Positions 15,626 to 22,983 of a stretch of DNA of 38,392 nucleotides are shown here, one piece after another (the stretch's first letter is position 1; the number at the start of each line of letters is the position of its first letter). This stretch comes from Gammaproteobacteria bacterium (lineage in GTDB: Bacteria; Pseudomonadota; Gammaproteobacteria; S144-34): NCBI GenBank assembly GCA_026989495.1, contig JALSJE010000137.1, positions 1-38,392 on the forward strand, given 5' to 3'. Below the pieces are notes generated by a model. It was given only the letters and a program-made list of their open reading frames with translations. It was not told the DNA's origin and did no database searches. The position numbers and the translations under genes are program-made.

Positions 15626-16479
15626 GGCTGGTGGTGGTGAGCGGGCTCTCCGGGGCCGGCAAGAGCATCGCGCTCCATACCCTCGAGGACATCGGCTACT
15701 ACTGCGTGGACAATCTCCCGCTGGCGCTGCTCGAGCCCTTCGCCGAGGAGCTGCTCGCGGGCGGGGACCTGTGGGGCGAGGGCGCGGCGGTGGCCATCGA
15801 CGCGCGCAGCCGCGCCGGCGACCTCGCACGCGTGCCGGGCTGCATCGCCGGTCTGCGCGCGCGCGGCCTCGACGTGAAGGTGCTGTTCCTGCAGGCCGAG
15901 GAGCCGGTGCTGATCAAGCGCTTCTCCGAGACGCGGCGCGCGCATCCGCTCGCCCGCGACGGGGCCGCGCTGCCCGAGGCCCTGCGGCGCGAGCGCGAGC
16001 TGCTCGAGCCCATCGCCGCCATCGCCGACATCCTCATCGACACCACCCGCACCCACATCCACGAGCTACGCGACCGCGTGCGCGAGCGCCTGCACACCCG
16101 GCCCGGCCGCCTGCGCGTGGTGCTGCAGTCCTTCGGCTACAAGCACGGCGTGCCCGCCGACGCCGACCTGGTCTTCGACCTGCGCTGCCTGCCCAACCCC
16201 CACTGGGAGCCCGCCCTGCGGCCCTGCACCGGGCGCGACGAGCCGGTGGCGCGCTTCCTCGAGAGCCAGCCTCTGGTGGGCGAGCTCGCCGGCACCATCA
16301 CGGGCTTTCTGCGCACCTGGCTCCCCCGCTACCAGGCGGAGGGGCGCCCCGTGGTCACGGTGGCGCTGGGCTGCACTGGCGGGCAGCACCGCTCCGTCTA
16401 CATGGCCGAGCGGCTCGCGCGCGAGCTGGCCGGCCTCGGCTGGGAGCTCATCGTGCGGCACCGGGAGCTGCCGGCATGA
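15622..16479 (+). CDS. rapZ: RapZ, RNase adapter / nucleotide-binding protein
   Basis: Member of the YvcJ/RapZ family. In E. coli it directs RNase E to the small RNA GlmZ and so controls GlmS. The 285-residue product has an N-terminal P-loop, GLSGAGKS (residues 8-15), with ALHTLEDIGYYCVDNLP. The C-terminal RNA-binding domain has VLQSFGYKHGVPADADLVFDLRCLPNP, and VVTVALGCTGGQHRSVYMAERLA near the end. No GlmZ-like RNA is visible in the window. It overlaps hprK and the EIIA-Man gene by 4 bp each. Confidence 0.95.
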   Translation: MRLVVVSGLSGAGKSIALHTLEDIGYYCVDNLPLALLEPFAEELLAGGDLWGEGAAVAIDARSRAGDLARVPGCIAGLRARGLDVKVLFLQAEEPVLIKRFSETRRAHPLARDGAALPEALRRERELLEPIAAIADILIDTTRTHIHELRDRVRERLHTRPGRLRVVLQSFGYKHGVPADADLVFDLRCLPNPHWEPALRPCTGRDEPVARFLESQPLVGELAGTITGFLRTWLPRYQAEGRPVVTVALGCTGGQHRSVYMAERLARELAGLGWELIVRHRELPA

Positions 16480-16874
16480 CGGTGGGGCTGCTGCTGGTCA
16501 CCCACGAAGGGATCGCCCGCGCCCTGGTCGCCACCGCCGAGCGCATGCTGGGGCGGTGCCCGCTGGCGATCGCGGTGCTGGAGGTGGGCGAGTCGGCCGA
16601 CCCCGAAGGCCTCGCCGCCGAGGCGGCGCGCCTGCGCGGGCGGCTGGACGAGGGCGACGGCGTGCTGGTGCTGACCGACCTCTACGGCGCCACCCCGAGC
16701 AACGTGGCCCGCCGGCTCGCGGACGAGGACGGCGTGCGCGTGGTGGCGGGCGTGAACCTGCCCATGCTGGTGCGGGTGCTGAACTACCCGCGCCTGCCCC
16801 TGGAGGAGCTCACGCAGAAGGCGCTGAGCGGGGGGCGCGACGGGGTGCTGCTGTGCGATCCGCCCGGGGCCTGA
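16476..16874 (+). CDS. Stand-alone PTS EIIA component, mannose family
   Basis: A 132-residue EIIA domain of the mannose/sorbose family. The phosphorylation site is in the first strand (TVGLLLVTHEGIA, His10). VLVLTDLYGATPSNVARRLA and VVAGVNLPMLVRVLNY are family hallmarks. No EIIB, EIIC or EIID gene accompanies it, so it is likely a regulatory phosphoacceptor rather than part of a sugar permease. The start is set by the ATGA overlap with rapZ. HPr follows after 4 bp. Confidence 0.9.
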   Translation: MTVGLLLVTHEGIARALVATAERMLGRCPLAIAVLEVGESADPEGLAAEAARLRGRLDEGDGVLVLTDLYGATPSNVARRLADEDGVRVVAGVNLPMLVRVLNYPRLPLEELTQKALSGGRDGVLLCDPPGA

Positions 16875-16878
16875 GCCG

Positions 16879-17148
16879 GTGGTCCAGCGCGAGGTCGTCA
16901 TCGTCAACCGGCTCGGGCTGCACGCGCGCGCGGCGGCGCGCTTCGTGGCGCTCGCCTCCGAGTTCGACTGCGAGGTGCGGCTCGCGCGCGGGGAGCGCGA
17001 GGTCAACGCCAAGAGCATCATGGGTGTCATGATGCTCGCGGCCGGCCAGGGCACCCGGCTGCGCCTCGTGTGCGACGGCCCCGACGAGCGCGAGGCCATC
17101 GAGCGCCTGGCCCGGCTCGTGGCCGAGCGCTTCGGCGAGCCGGAGTGA
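16879..17148 (+). CDS. HPr-family phosphocarrier protein
   Basis: An 89-residue HPr/NPr protein that takes phosphate from PtsI and passes it to EIIA proteins. The active-site histidine is His15 (NRLGLHARAAARF). The classical HARPA proline is replaced by alanine. Ser46 is present in the NAKSIMGVMML motif and is the expected HprK target. The GTG start lies 4 bp after the EIIA stop. A REP-like hairpin lies directly downstream, before ptsI. Confidence 0.94.
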   Translation: MVQREVVIVNRLGLHARAAARFVALASEFDCEVRLARGEREVNAKSIMGVMMLAAGQGTRLRLVCDGPDEREAIERLARLVAERFGEPE

Positions 17149-17155
17149 TGGAGCC

Positions 17156-17184
17156 TCCGGGCGCGGCATGATGCCGCATCCGGG
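17156..17184. repeat. REP-like palindrome between HPr and ptsI
   Basis: The stem GCGGC/GCCGC around ATGAT is flanked by CCGG on both sides, and the right arm GCCGCATCCGGGCT resembles the right end of the lptB-rpoN element (TGCGACATCCGGGCT). A second small hairpin (CGCGCCG/CGGCGCG) lies at 17199-17214. No T-tract is seen, so partial attenuation or mRNA stabilisation is more likely than full termination. Confidence 0.6.
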
Positions 17185-17277
17185 CTGACTCGGGAGCGCG
17201 CGCCGCCCGGCGCGTCGAGGCGTGGAGTGCCCGCGCACCGGGCCTGAGCCCCGTGGACCTGTCCGGAAGGAAGCGAG

Positions 17278-19017
17278 ATGGTCCTGGCACTGCACGGCAT
17301 CGCCGCCGCCCCCGGCATCGCCATCGGGCCGGCGCGCAAGCTCGACCCCGGCCTGCCGGAGCCGCGCTGCCGGCGCGTGCCGCCCGAGGCGGTGCCCCGC
17401 GAGGTGGCGCGCCTGCGCGCCGCGCTGCGGGCCGCCGCAGGAGAGCTCCAGGCCTTGCGGTCGCGCCTGCCCCCGGAGCTCCCCGCCGAGGTGGGTGCCT
17501 TCCTCGAGACCCACCGCCTCATGCTCGCCGACCCGGCCATCGCCCAGGCGCCGCTCGCACGCATCCGCCGCGAGCGCTGGGCCGCCGAATGGGCCCTGGA
17601 GCTCGCCCGCCGGGAGCTCGTCGCCGCCTTCGACGCCATCGAGGATCCCTACCTGCGCGCGCGGCGCGTGGACGTGGAGCAGGTCATCGGGCGCGTGGCC
17701 CGGCATTTGGCCGAGGGCCCCCGCCGCGGCGAGCCCCACGGCGGGGCCGCCGGCGTCACGGGCATGGTGGTCGTATGCGCCGAGCTCGACCCGGCGGAAG
17801 CGGCGCTGCTCGCGGGCCAGGGCGCGGCGGCGCTCGTGGTCGAGGGCGGCGGTCCCCTCTCCCATGCCGCCATCCTTGCCCGCAGCCTGGGGCTGCCCTG
17901 CGTCATGGGCATGCACGGGGCCCTCGCCTGGCTGCGCGAGGGCGAGCCCCTCGTGGTGGACGGGCGCGCCGGCGTGGTGCTGGCGGGTGCCGACCCGCGC
18001 CTGCTCGCCGCCTGCCGGCGGGCCGGTGCCGGCGAGCGGCGTGAGCGGCGCGCGCTCGCGCGGCTGCGCGCAGAGCCCGCCCGCACCCGCGACGGCCGGG
18101 AGGTGGTGCTGCGCGCCAACGTGGAGCTGCCGGAGGACCTGCGCGCCGCCCGCCGGGTGGCGGCCGCGGGCGTCGGCCTCTACCGCACCGAGTTCCTCTT
18201 CGCCGGCCGCGCCGAGCCGCCCCCCGAGGAAGAGCAGTACCGGACCTACGCCCGCATGGTGCGCGCCCTGCGCGGCCAGCCGCTGACCATCCGCACTCTG
18301 GACCTGGGCGTGGACAAGGCGGCCGGCTTCGCGCCCGGCCCTGCGCCGGGCACGAGCCCGGCGCTCGGGCTGCGCGCGGTGCGGCTGTGCCTGCGCGAGC
18401 CGGCGCTGTTCCTCGCCCAGCTCCGCGCCATCCTGCGCGCCTCCGCGCACGGGCCCGTGCGCCTCATGATCCCCATGCTCTCCAGCCTGCGCGAGCTGGA
18501 GCAGGTCCTCGCCCTGGTCGAGCGCGCCAAGGCCGAGCTCGCCCGCGCCCGCCGGCGCTTCGACCCCGGCCTGCCTGTGGGCGCCATGATCGAGGTGCCC
18601 GCCGCGGCGCTCGCCGCTGGGCGCTTCGCGCGCCGGCTCGACTTCCTCTCCATCGGCACCAACGACCTGATCCAGTACACGCTCGCCATCGACCGGGTGG
18701 ACGAGCAGGTGGCGCACCTCTACGACCCCCTGCATCCGGCGGTGCTCGCCCTCATCCGCGCCGTGGTGCATGCGGGCCGCCGCGCCCGCGTGCCGGTGGC
18801 GCTCTGCGGCGAGATGGCCGCCGATCCCCGCTACACCCGCCTCCTTCTGGGGCTGGGCCTCACCGAGCTCAGCATCCACCCCGCCTTCCTGCTGGAGGTG
18901 AAGGCAGCGGTGCGCGCCACCCACGTCGCCCGGGCCGCGCAGCTCGTGCGCCGCATCCTGGCCGCGCCCCATCCGGAGGCCGCCGAGCGCCTGCTCGAGC
19001 GCCTCAACGCTTTGTAG
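17278..19017 (+). CDS. ptsI: PtsI, phosphoenolpyruvate-protein phosphotransferase (Enzyme I)
   Basis: First enzyme of the PTS phosphorelay, which autophosphorylates from PEP and phosphorylates HPr. The 579-residue product has the standard Enzyme I layout without the N-terminal GAF domain of PtsP. The phosphohistidine is His196 in GGPLSHAAILARSLGLPC. The PEP-binding C-terminal barrel has GLYRTEFLF, IRTLDLGVDK, FLSIGTNDLIQYTLAIDR and ALCGEMAADP with the catalytic Cys. The ATG has a good GGAAGGA ribosome site. It likely serves both EIIA-Ntr and EIIA-Man in this organism. A terminator follows at 19146. Confidence 0.96.
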   Translation: MVLALHGIAAAPGIAIGPARKLDPGLPEPRCRRVPPEAVPREVARLRAALRAAAGELQALRSRLPPELPAEVGAFLETHRLMLADPAIAQAPLARIRRERWAAEWALELARRELVAAFDAIEDPYLRARRVDVEQVIGRVARHLAEGPRRGEPHGGAAGVTGMVVVCAELDPAEAALLAGQGAAALVVEGGGPLSHAAILARSLGLPCVMGMHGALAWLREGEPLVVDGRAGVVLAGADPRLLAACRRAGAGERRERRALARLRAEPARTRDGREVVLRANVELPEDLRAARRVAAAGVGLYRTEFLFAGRAEPPPEEEQYRTYARMVRALRGQPLTIRTLDLGVDKAAGFAPGPAPGTSPALGLRAVRLCLREPALFLAQLRAILRASAHGPVRLMIPMLSSLRELEQVLALVERAKAELARARRRFDPGLPVGAMIEVPAAALAAGRFARRLDFLSIGTNDLIQYTLAIDRVDEQVAHLYDPLHPAVLALIRAVVHAGRRARVPVALCGEMAADPRYTRLLLGLGLTELSIHPAFLLEVKAAVRATHVARAAQLVRRILAAPHPEAAERLLERLNAL

Positions 19018-19036
19018 GCGCGGAGTCGTCGGGAAC

Positions 19037-19104
19037 CGGGGCCGGCGTCAACCGATCTGCATGCTCAGCTTCCGGCCCGCAGGGGCCGACTGGAAGCCGG
19101 CCCC
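19037..19104. repeat. REP-like inverted repeat downstream of ptsI
   Basis: The outer arms GGGGCCGGC (19038-19046) and GCCGGCCCC (19096-19104) enclose an inner hairpin, GCTTCC-GGCCC (19068-19078) pairing with GGGCC (19083-19087) and GGAAGC (19092-19097) with a 4-nt bulge. The GGAAGCCGGCCCC end is related to the GGGCCGGCTTCC palindrome at 22016-22035. Confidence 0.6.
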
Positions 19105-19130
19105 ACGGAGGGGAACACGGAGGGGAACAC
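19105..19130. repeat. Two direct copies of a 12-bp unit upstream of mgtE
   Basis: The 12-bp unit CGGAGGGGAACA is present twice in perfect tandem, followed by a third partial CGG. It lies between the REP-like hairpin and the ptsI terminator, about 90 bp upstream of the mgtE start. It may be slippage-derived or a protein-binding site; the sequence does not decide. Confidence 0.6.
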
Positions 19131-19145
19131 GGTAAACAGGTAAAG

Positions 19146-19166
19146 GGGCGTCGGACGCCCGTTTTT
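19146..19166 (+). terminator. Intrinsic terminator after ptsI
   Basis: The stem GGGCGT (19146-19151) pairs with ACGCCC (19155-19160) around a 3-nt loop, followed by GTTTTT. This is the only GC hairpin plus T-tract noticed in this GC-rich window. It would end the long rpoN-ptsI transcript and leave mgtE to be read from its own promoter or by read-through. Confidence 0.6.
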
Positions 19167-19216
19167 GGCACAATGTCCGACTTTGAGCGCCACACGCGCC
19201 GAGCGGACCTCACCCC

Positions 19217-20575
19217 ATGCCCGAGACCACCGCACAGCAGCAGGCCGCCGAGCGCCTGCATGCGCTCACCGACGCCCTGGAGGCCGGCACCCTCCAGGCG
19301 GTGCGCGCCATGCTGCACGAGCTCAACCCCGCCGAGATCGCGGGCCTGCTGGAGTCGCTCCCCCAGGACGAGCGCAAGGTGGTCTGGGACCTGGTGGACC
19401 CGGACCTCGAGGGCGAGGTGCTGGCGCACGTCAACGACCAGGTGCGCGCCAGCCTGATCGAGGAGATGGACGACCAGGCCCTGGTCGCCGCCGCACGCCG
19501 CCTCGAGACCGACGACCTCGCCGACATCATCCACGACCTGCCCAACGCGGTCATCGAGCAGGTCCTGCGCTCCATGGACAAGCAGGACCGCCGGCGGCTG
19601 GAGGCCGTGCTGTCCTACCCCGAGGACAGCGCCGGCGGCCTCATGAACACCGACACCATCACGGTACGGCCGCACGTGACGCTGGATGTGGTGCTGCGCT
19701 ACCTGCGCATGCGCGGCAAGGTCCCGGAGCTGACCGACGCGCTCTTCGTGGTCACGCGCGACGACCGCTATGTGGGCGCGCTGCCGCTCACCACCATCCT
19801 GACGCAGGACCCGGACCTCACCGTGGCCGAGGTGATGGACCGCGAGCTCGAGCCCATCCCGGCGGACATGCCCGCCACCGAGGTGGCCAAGCGCTTCGAG
19901 GACCGGGACCTGGTCTCGGCGCCCGTGGTGGACGCCGCGGGCAGGCTCCTCGGCCGCATCACCATCGACGACGTGGTGGACGTCATCCGCGAGGAGTCCG
20001 AGCACTCCCTGATGAGCCTCACCGGCCTGTCCGAGGAGGAGGACACCTTCGCGCCCGTGCTGCCCGCCGCGCGCCGGCGCGCGGTGTGGCTGGGCGTCAA
20101 CCTCGCCACCGCCTTCCTCGCCTCCTGGGTGGTGGGCCTGTTCCAGGACACGCTCGAGAAGGTGGTGGCGCTGGCGGTGCTCATGCCCATCGTGGCCAGC
20201 ATGGGCGGCATCGCCGGCAGCCAGACCCTCACGCTCGTCGTCCGCAGCATCGCCCTTGGCCAGCTCGGCACCGCCAACGTGCGCTGGCTCATCGCCAAGG
20301 AGCTGGCCGTGGCGCTCCTCAACGGGCTGCTGTGGGCGGTGGTGGTGGCGGGTGTGGCGATCGCCTGGTTCCAGGACCTGCGTCTGGGGATCGTGATCGG
20401 CGTCGCCATGGTGCTGAACCTGGAGGTGGCGGCGCTGGCCGGCGTCCTCATCCCCATCGTCGAGAAGCGGCTCGGGGTGGATCCGGCGCTCGCGGGCTCG
20501 GTGGTGCTCACCACCTGCACCGACGTCATGGGTTTCCTCTCCTTCCTCGGGCTCGCCACCCTGTTCCTGCGCTGA
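19217..20575 (+). CDS. mgtE: MgtE, magnesium transporter
   Basis: Mg2+ channel/transporter gated by intracellular Mg2+. The 452-residue product has the cytoplasmic MgtE N-domain (repeats such as LHELNPAEIAGLLESLPQ and LIEEMDDQALVAAARRLETD). Two CBS domains follow (about 137-260), then the connecting plug helix and five membrane segments with LMPIVASMGGIAGSQTLTLV and VVLTTCTDVMGFLSFLGLA. The pore aspartate is in TCTDVMGF. In several hprK-bearing gammaproteobacteria mgtE also follows ptsI (family context, from memory). No strong ribosome site precedes the ATG. Confidence 0.95.
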   Translation: MPETTAQQQAAERLHALTDALEAGTLQAVRAMLHELNPAEIAGLLESLPQDERKVVWDLVDPDLEGEVLAHVNDQVRASLIEEMDDQALVAAARRLETDDLADIIHDLPNAVIEQVLRSMDKQDRRRLEAVLSYPEDSAGGLMNTDTITVRPHVTLDVVLRYLRMRGKVPELTDALFVVTRDDRYVGALPLTTILTQDPDLTVAEVMDRELEPIPADMPATEVAKRFEDRDLVSAPVVDAAGRLLGRITIDDVVDVIREESEHSLMSLTGLSEEEDTFAPVLPAARRRAVWLGVNLATAFLASWVVGLFQDTLEKVVALAVLMPIVASMGGIAGSQTLTLVVRSIALGQLGTANVRWLIAKELAVALLNGLLWAVVVAGVAIAWFQDLRLGIVIGVAMVLNLEVAALAGVLIPIVEKRLGVDPALAGSVVLTTCTDVMGFLSFLGLATLFLR

Positions 20576-20579
20576 GGCC

Positions 20580-22016
20580 GTGGACGGGACCCTCGATCTC
20601 GTCGTCATCGGCACCGGACCGGGCGGCTACCGGGCCGGCGTGCTGGCGGCCCTGCGCGGGCTCGAGGTGGCGGTGGTGGAGGCCGGCGACTGGGGCGGCT
20701 GCTGCCTCAACCGCGGGTGCGTGCCCAAGAAGGCCTGGCACCACACGGCCCGCCTGCTGGCCGCCCAGGCCGGCTTCGCCGCGCGCGGCATCCGCGGCCG
20801 CCTGGAGCCGGATCTCGCCGCGGCCTGGGACCACCAGGAGCGCGTGGTGGCCGCGGTGCAGGACTCCTACGTGGACTACATGCAGCGGCTCGGCATCCGG
20901 GCCATCCGCGGGCGGGCGCGCCTCGAGGGGCCGGGCCGCGTGGCCGTCCAGACCGGCGACGGCCGCGAGACGCTGGCCACACGTCACGTCATCGTGGCCA
21001 CCGGCGCCCGGCCGCACATTCCGCCGCCCTTCGCGCCCGTGCCCGGACGGGTGCTCACGACCGACATGCTCTTCGACGCCCCGCCCCCACCGGGCCGGCG
21101 CGTGGCCGTGGTGGGCAGCGGCGTGGTGGCCACTGAGTTCGCCTTCATCCTGCGCATGCTGGGGCTGGAGGTGGCGTGGCTCGCGCGCTCGCGCCCCTTG
21201 CACCGCACGCGCTTCAGCCCCCAGGCCCTGGGGGCGCTCGCGCGCGCGCTGGAGCGCCACGGTGTGGCCGCACGCGTGGGCGCCGTGGTGGAGCGGGTGG
21301 AGGCGGGCGAAGCCGGCGTGCGCCTGCGGCTGGCCGACGGCGCCGAGGAGACGGTGGATTGGGTGCTGCTCGGCACGGGGCGCGTGCCCGTGACCGAGGG
21401 CCTGGGGCTGGAGGCGGCCGGGATCGAGACCGACGCGCGCGGCTTCATCCGCACCGACACGCGCTGCCGCACGGGCGCGCCCGGCGTCTACGCCATCGGC
21501 GACTGCGCCTCGCCCGCGATGACGGCGAACCACGCGCTGGCCGGCGCCACCACCGCCGTGGGCGACATCCTCGCCGGCGGGGCGGACGGGCCCGCCCTGG
21601 ATGCCGGCCGCGTGCCCTTCGTGGTCTACAGTGCCCTGGAGCTCGCGCGCTTCGGCCTCGACGACGAGGCGGCCGAGGACGCGGGCCACGAGCCCGCCGT
21701 GGGCTTCGCCGCCTTCGAGAGCAACCCGCGCGCGCTGGGGCAGGACGAGGCCGATGGCTTCGTGCGCGTGCTGGCGGACATGGACACGGGCTCGCTGCTC
21801 GGGGCGGAGATCGTGGGCGCCGAGGCGGGCGAGCTCGTCCATGCCCTCACCCTCGCACCGGACCCGGCCCGCGCCCTGGGCTGGGTGGCGGGCGGGCTCT
21901 ACAACCACCCCGCCCGCGCCGAGGAGCTGCTCAACGCCGTCGAGACCCTCGCCGCCCGCTGGGGCATCGACGTGCGGCAATGGCAGGCGGCCGGCGACGG
22001 AGCCCGTTCCGCGTAG
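20580..22016 (+). CDS. Dihydrolipoamide dehydrogenase-like FAD disulfide oxidoreductase
   Basis: A 478-residue class I pyridine nucleotide-disulfide oxidoreductase. It has an N-terminal FAD motif (VVIGTGPGGYRAG), the redox pair Cys42-Cys47 in GGCCLNRGCVPKKA, ATGARPHIPP, and an NAD motif (VAVVGSGVVATEFAFILRMLG). YAIGDC and a C-terminal NHPARAEE (the His-Glu charge relay of the HPTxSE type) complete the set. All catalytic parts of Lpd are present. No pyruvate or oxoglutarate dehydrogenase E1/E2 genes adjoin it, so the partner is unknown; lipoamide, glutathione-type or other disulfide substrates are possible. GTG start 4 bp after mgtE. Confidence 0.85.
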   Translation: MDGTLDLVVIGTGPGGYRAGVLAALRGLEVAVVEAGDWGGCCLNRGCVPKKAWHHTARLLAAQAGFAARGIRGRLEPDLAAAWDHQERVVAAVQDSYVDYMQRLGIRAIRGRARLEGPGRVAVQTGDGRETLATRHVIVATGARPHIPPPFAPVPGRVLTTDMLFDAPPPPGRRVAVVGSGVVATEFAFILRMLGLEVAWLARSRPLHRTRFSPQALGALARALERHGVAARVGAVVERVEAGEAGVRLRLADGAEETVDWVLLGTGRVPVTEGLGLEAAGIETDARGFIRTDTRCRTGAPGVYAIGDCASPAMTANHALAGATTAVGDILAGGADGPALDAGRVPFVVYSALELARFGLDDEAAEDAGHEPAVGFAAFESNPRALGQDEADGFVRVLADMDTGSLLGAEIVGAEAGELVHALTLAPDPARALGWVAGGLYNHPARAEELLNAVETLAARWGIDVRQWQAAGDGARSA

Positions 22017-22115
22017 GGCCGGCTTCCAGCCGGCCGCCGCGCAGGGGCCGCGCCGGCGCGGCGGGAAGCCGCCTCACGGGAAGCGGCATGCCCGGCCCGC
22101 CGGCCGGGACGCAGC
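22016..22115. repeat. Cluster of three REP-like hairpins between convergent genes
   Basis: Three stems lie in tandem: GGCCGGCT/AGCCGGCC at 22017-22035 with a 3-nt loop, starting right after the stop codon of the plus-strand gene; GCGGC/GCCGC in the middle; and CCCGGCC/GGCCGGG near the end. The first has the GGGCCGGCTTCCAGCCGGCC form common in REP elements. The cluster sits between convergent genes (plus stop at 22016, minus stop at 22172) and could act as a bidirectional terminator or 3'-end stabiliser. Confidence 0.65.
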
Positions 22116-22171
22116 CGGGAGAGCCACGTCCCGAAGGGAAGGGAGGATACGGTCAGCGGGCGGGCGGGAGC

Positions 22172-22918
22172 CTATCCGACGCCCTCTCCGATCAGCGTTC
22201 GGGCCTGCTCCAGCAGCGCAGCCGCGTCGTCGCGGCCCCGGAGCGCGCGCTCCCAGCGCGGGAACAGGTTCTGCTCCTCGCGCGCCTCGTGCTTGGCCAT
22301 GGCCGCCGAGAGCATGCCGAGCAGCGTGGCGAGCATGGCCACGTCGCCGGCCTCCGCGGTCTCGCGCGCCAGCACCGCCTGCTCGCGGATCTCGCGGTGC
22401 TCACGCAGCATGATGACCGCGGGATCGTCGTGGGCCAGCGTGTCCGGGTCGCCGTCCAGACGCGGGGTGAGGAGCCGATCCTCCACCTCCATGTGGCGGG
22501 AGAGCCCTTCCTCGAAGGGGCGGAGGCGTGCGAGCGCGCCCGCGAGGTCTCCCGCGTTGGCCGCCGCCAGCGCCTGCGCGAACAGGCGATCGAGCCGCTC
22601 GTGATCGCGGGCGAGCAGGTCCGTGATGCCGCGCAGGGGGGCATCGTCGCGGTGCAGGATGCGCGCGCGCCACTCGGCCGGCCCCGCCCGGGTCAGGGTC
22701 CAGTGCATGCGGTGGCGCAGCGCCAGGGCCGCGCTCTCCAGGGCGAGCGCGGGATCCTGGTCGAAGCGCGCCTCCAGGCACCGGCCAGGAGCGAGCCGCT
22801 CGCGCACCTCCGCCAGCAGCCGCGCCGCCAGCGCGGTGCCCGCCCCCCTCAGGTCCAGCGTCTCCGTCTTCACCTCTCCCGGCACCTCCAAGCCGTGATC
22901 TTTCAGCGCGCCGCTCAT
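22172..22918 (-). CDS. DUF2249-hemerythrin two-domain protein
   Basis: A 248-residue cytoplasmic protein. Residues about 15-92 resemble DUF2249, a TusA-like fold (TETLDLRGAG, PGRCLEARFDQDPALAL, MHWTLTRAGPAEWRARILHR). Residues about 98-225 form a hemerythrin-like four-helix domain with the expected di-iron ligands: His106 (ARDHERLD), His142 and Glu146 (RHMEVED), His174 (LREHREI), and His210 and Glu214 (KHEAREE). Such proteins are linked to oxygen, NO or iron sensing and repair (family knowledge). The ATG at 22918 is the first start fitting the domain. It is last in the minus-strand run, 65 bp downstream of pmbA. Confidence 0.85.
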   Translation of the reverse strand: MSGALKDHGLEVPGEVKTETLDLRGAGTALAARLLAEVRERLAPGRCLEARFDQDPALALESAALALRHRMHWTLTRAGPAEWRARILHRDDAPLRGITDLLARDHERLDRLFAQALAAANAGDLAGALARLRPFEEGLSRHMEVEDRLLTPRLDGDPDTLAHDDPAVIMLREHREIREQAVLARETAEAGDVAMLATLLGMLSAAMAKHEAREEQNLFPRWERALRGRDDAAALLEQARTLIGEGVG

Positions 22919-22983
22919 GGGTTCGTCCGGCACCGCGGCCGGAAAGCCGATTCCCGGGCCGCTCGCATCCGCCGGGGCGCGTG

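Noticed and set aside
19165-19190. Sigma-54 (-24/-12) promoter at TGGCAC upstream of mgtE
   Set aside because: The GC dinucleotide expected about 10 bp after GG is missing, so the -12 element does not fit.
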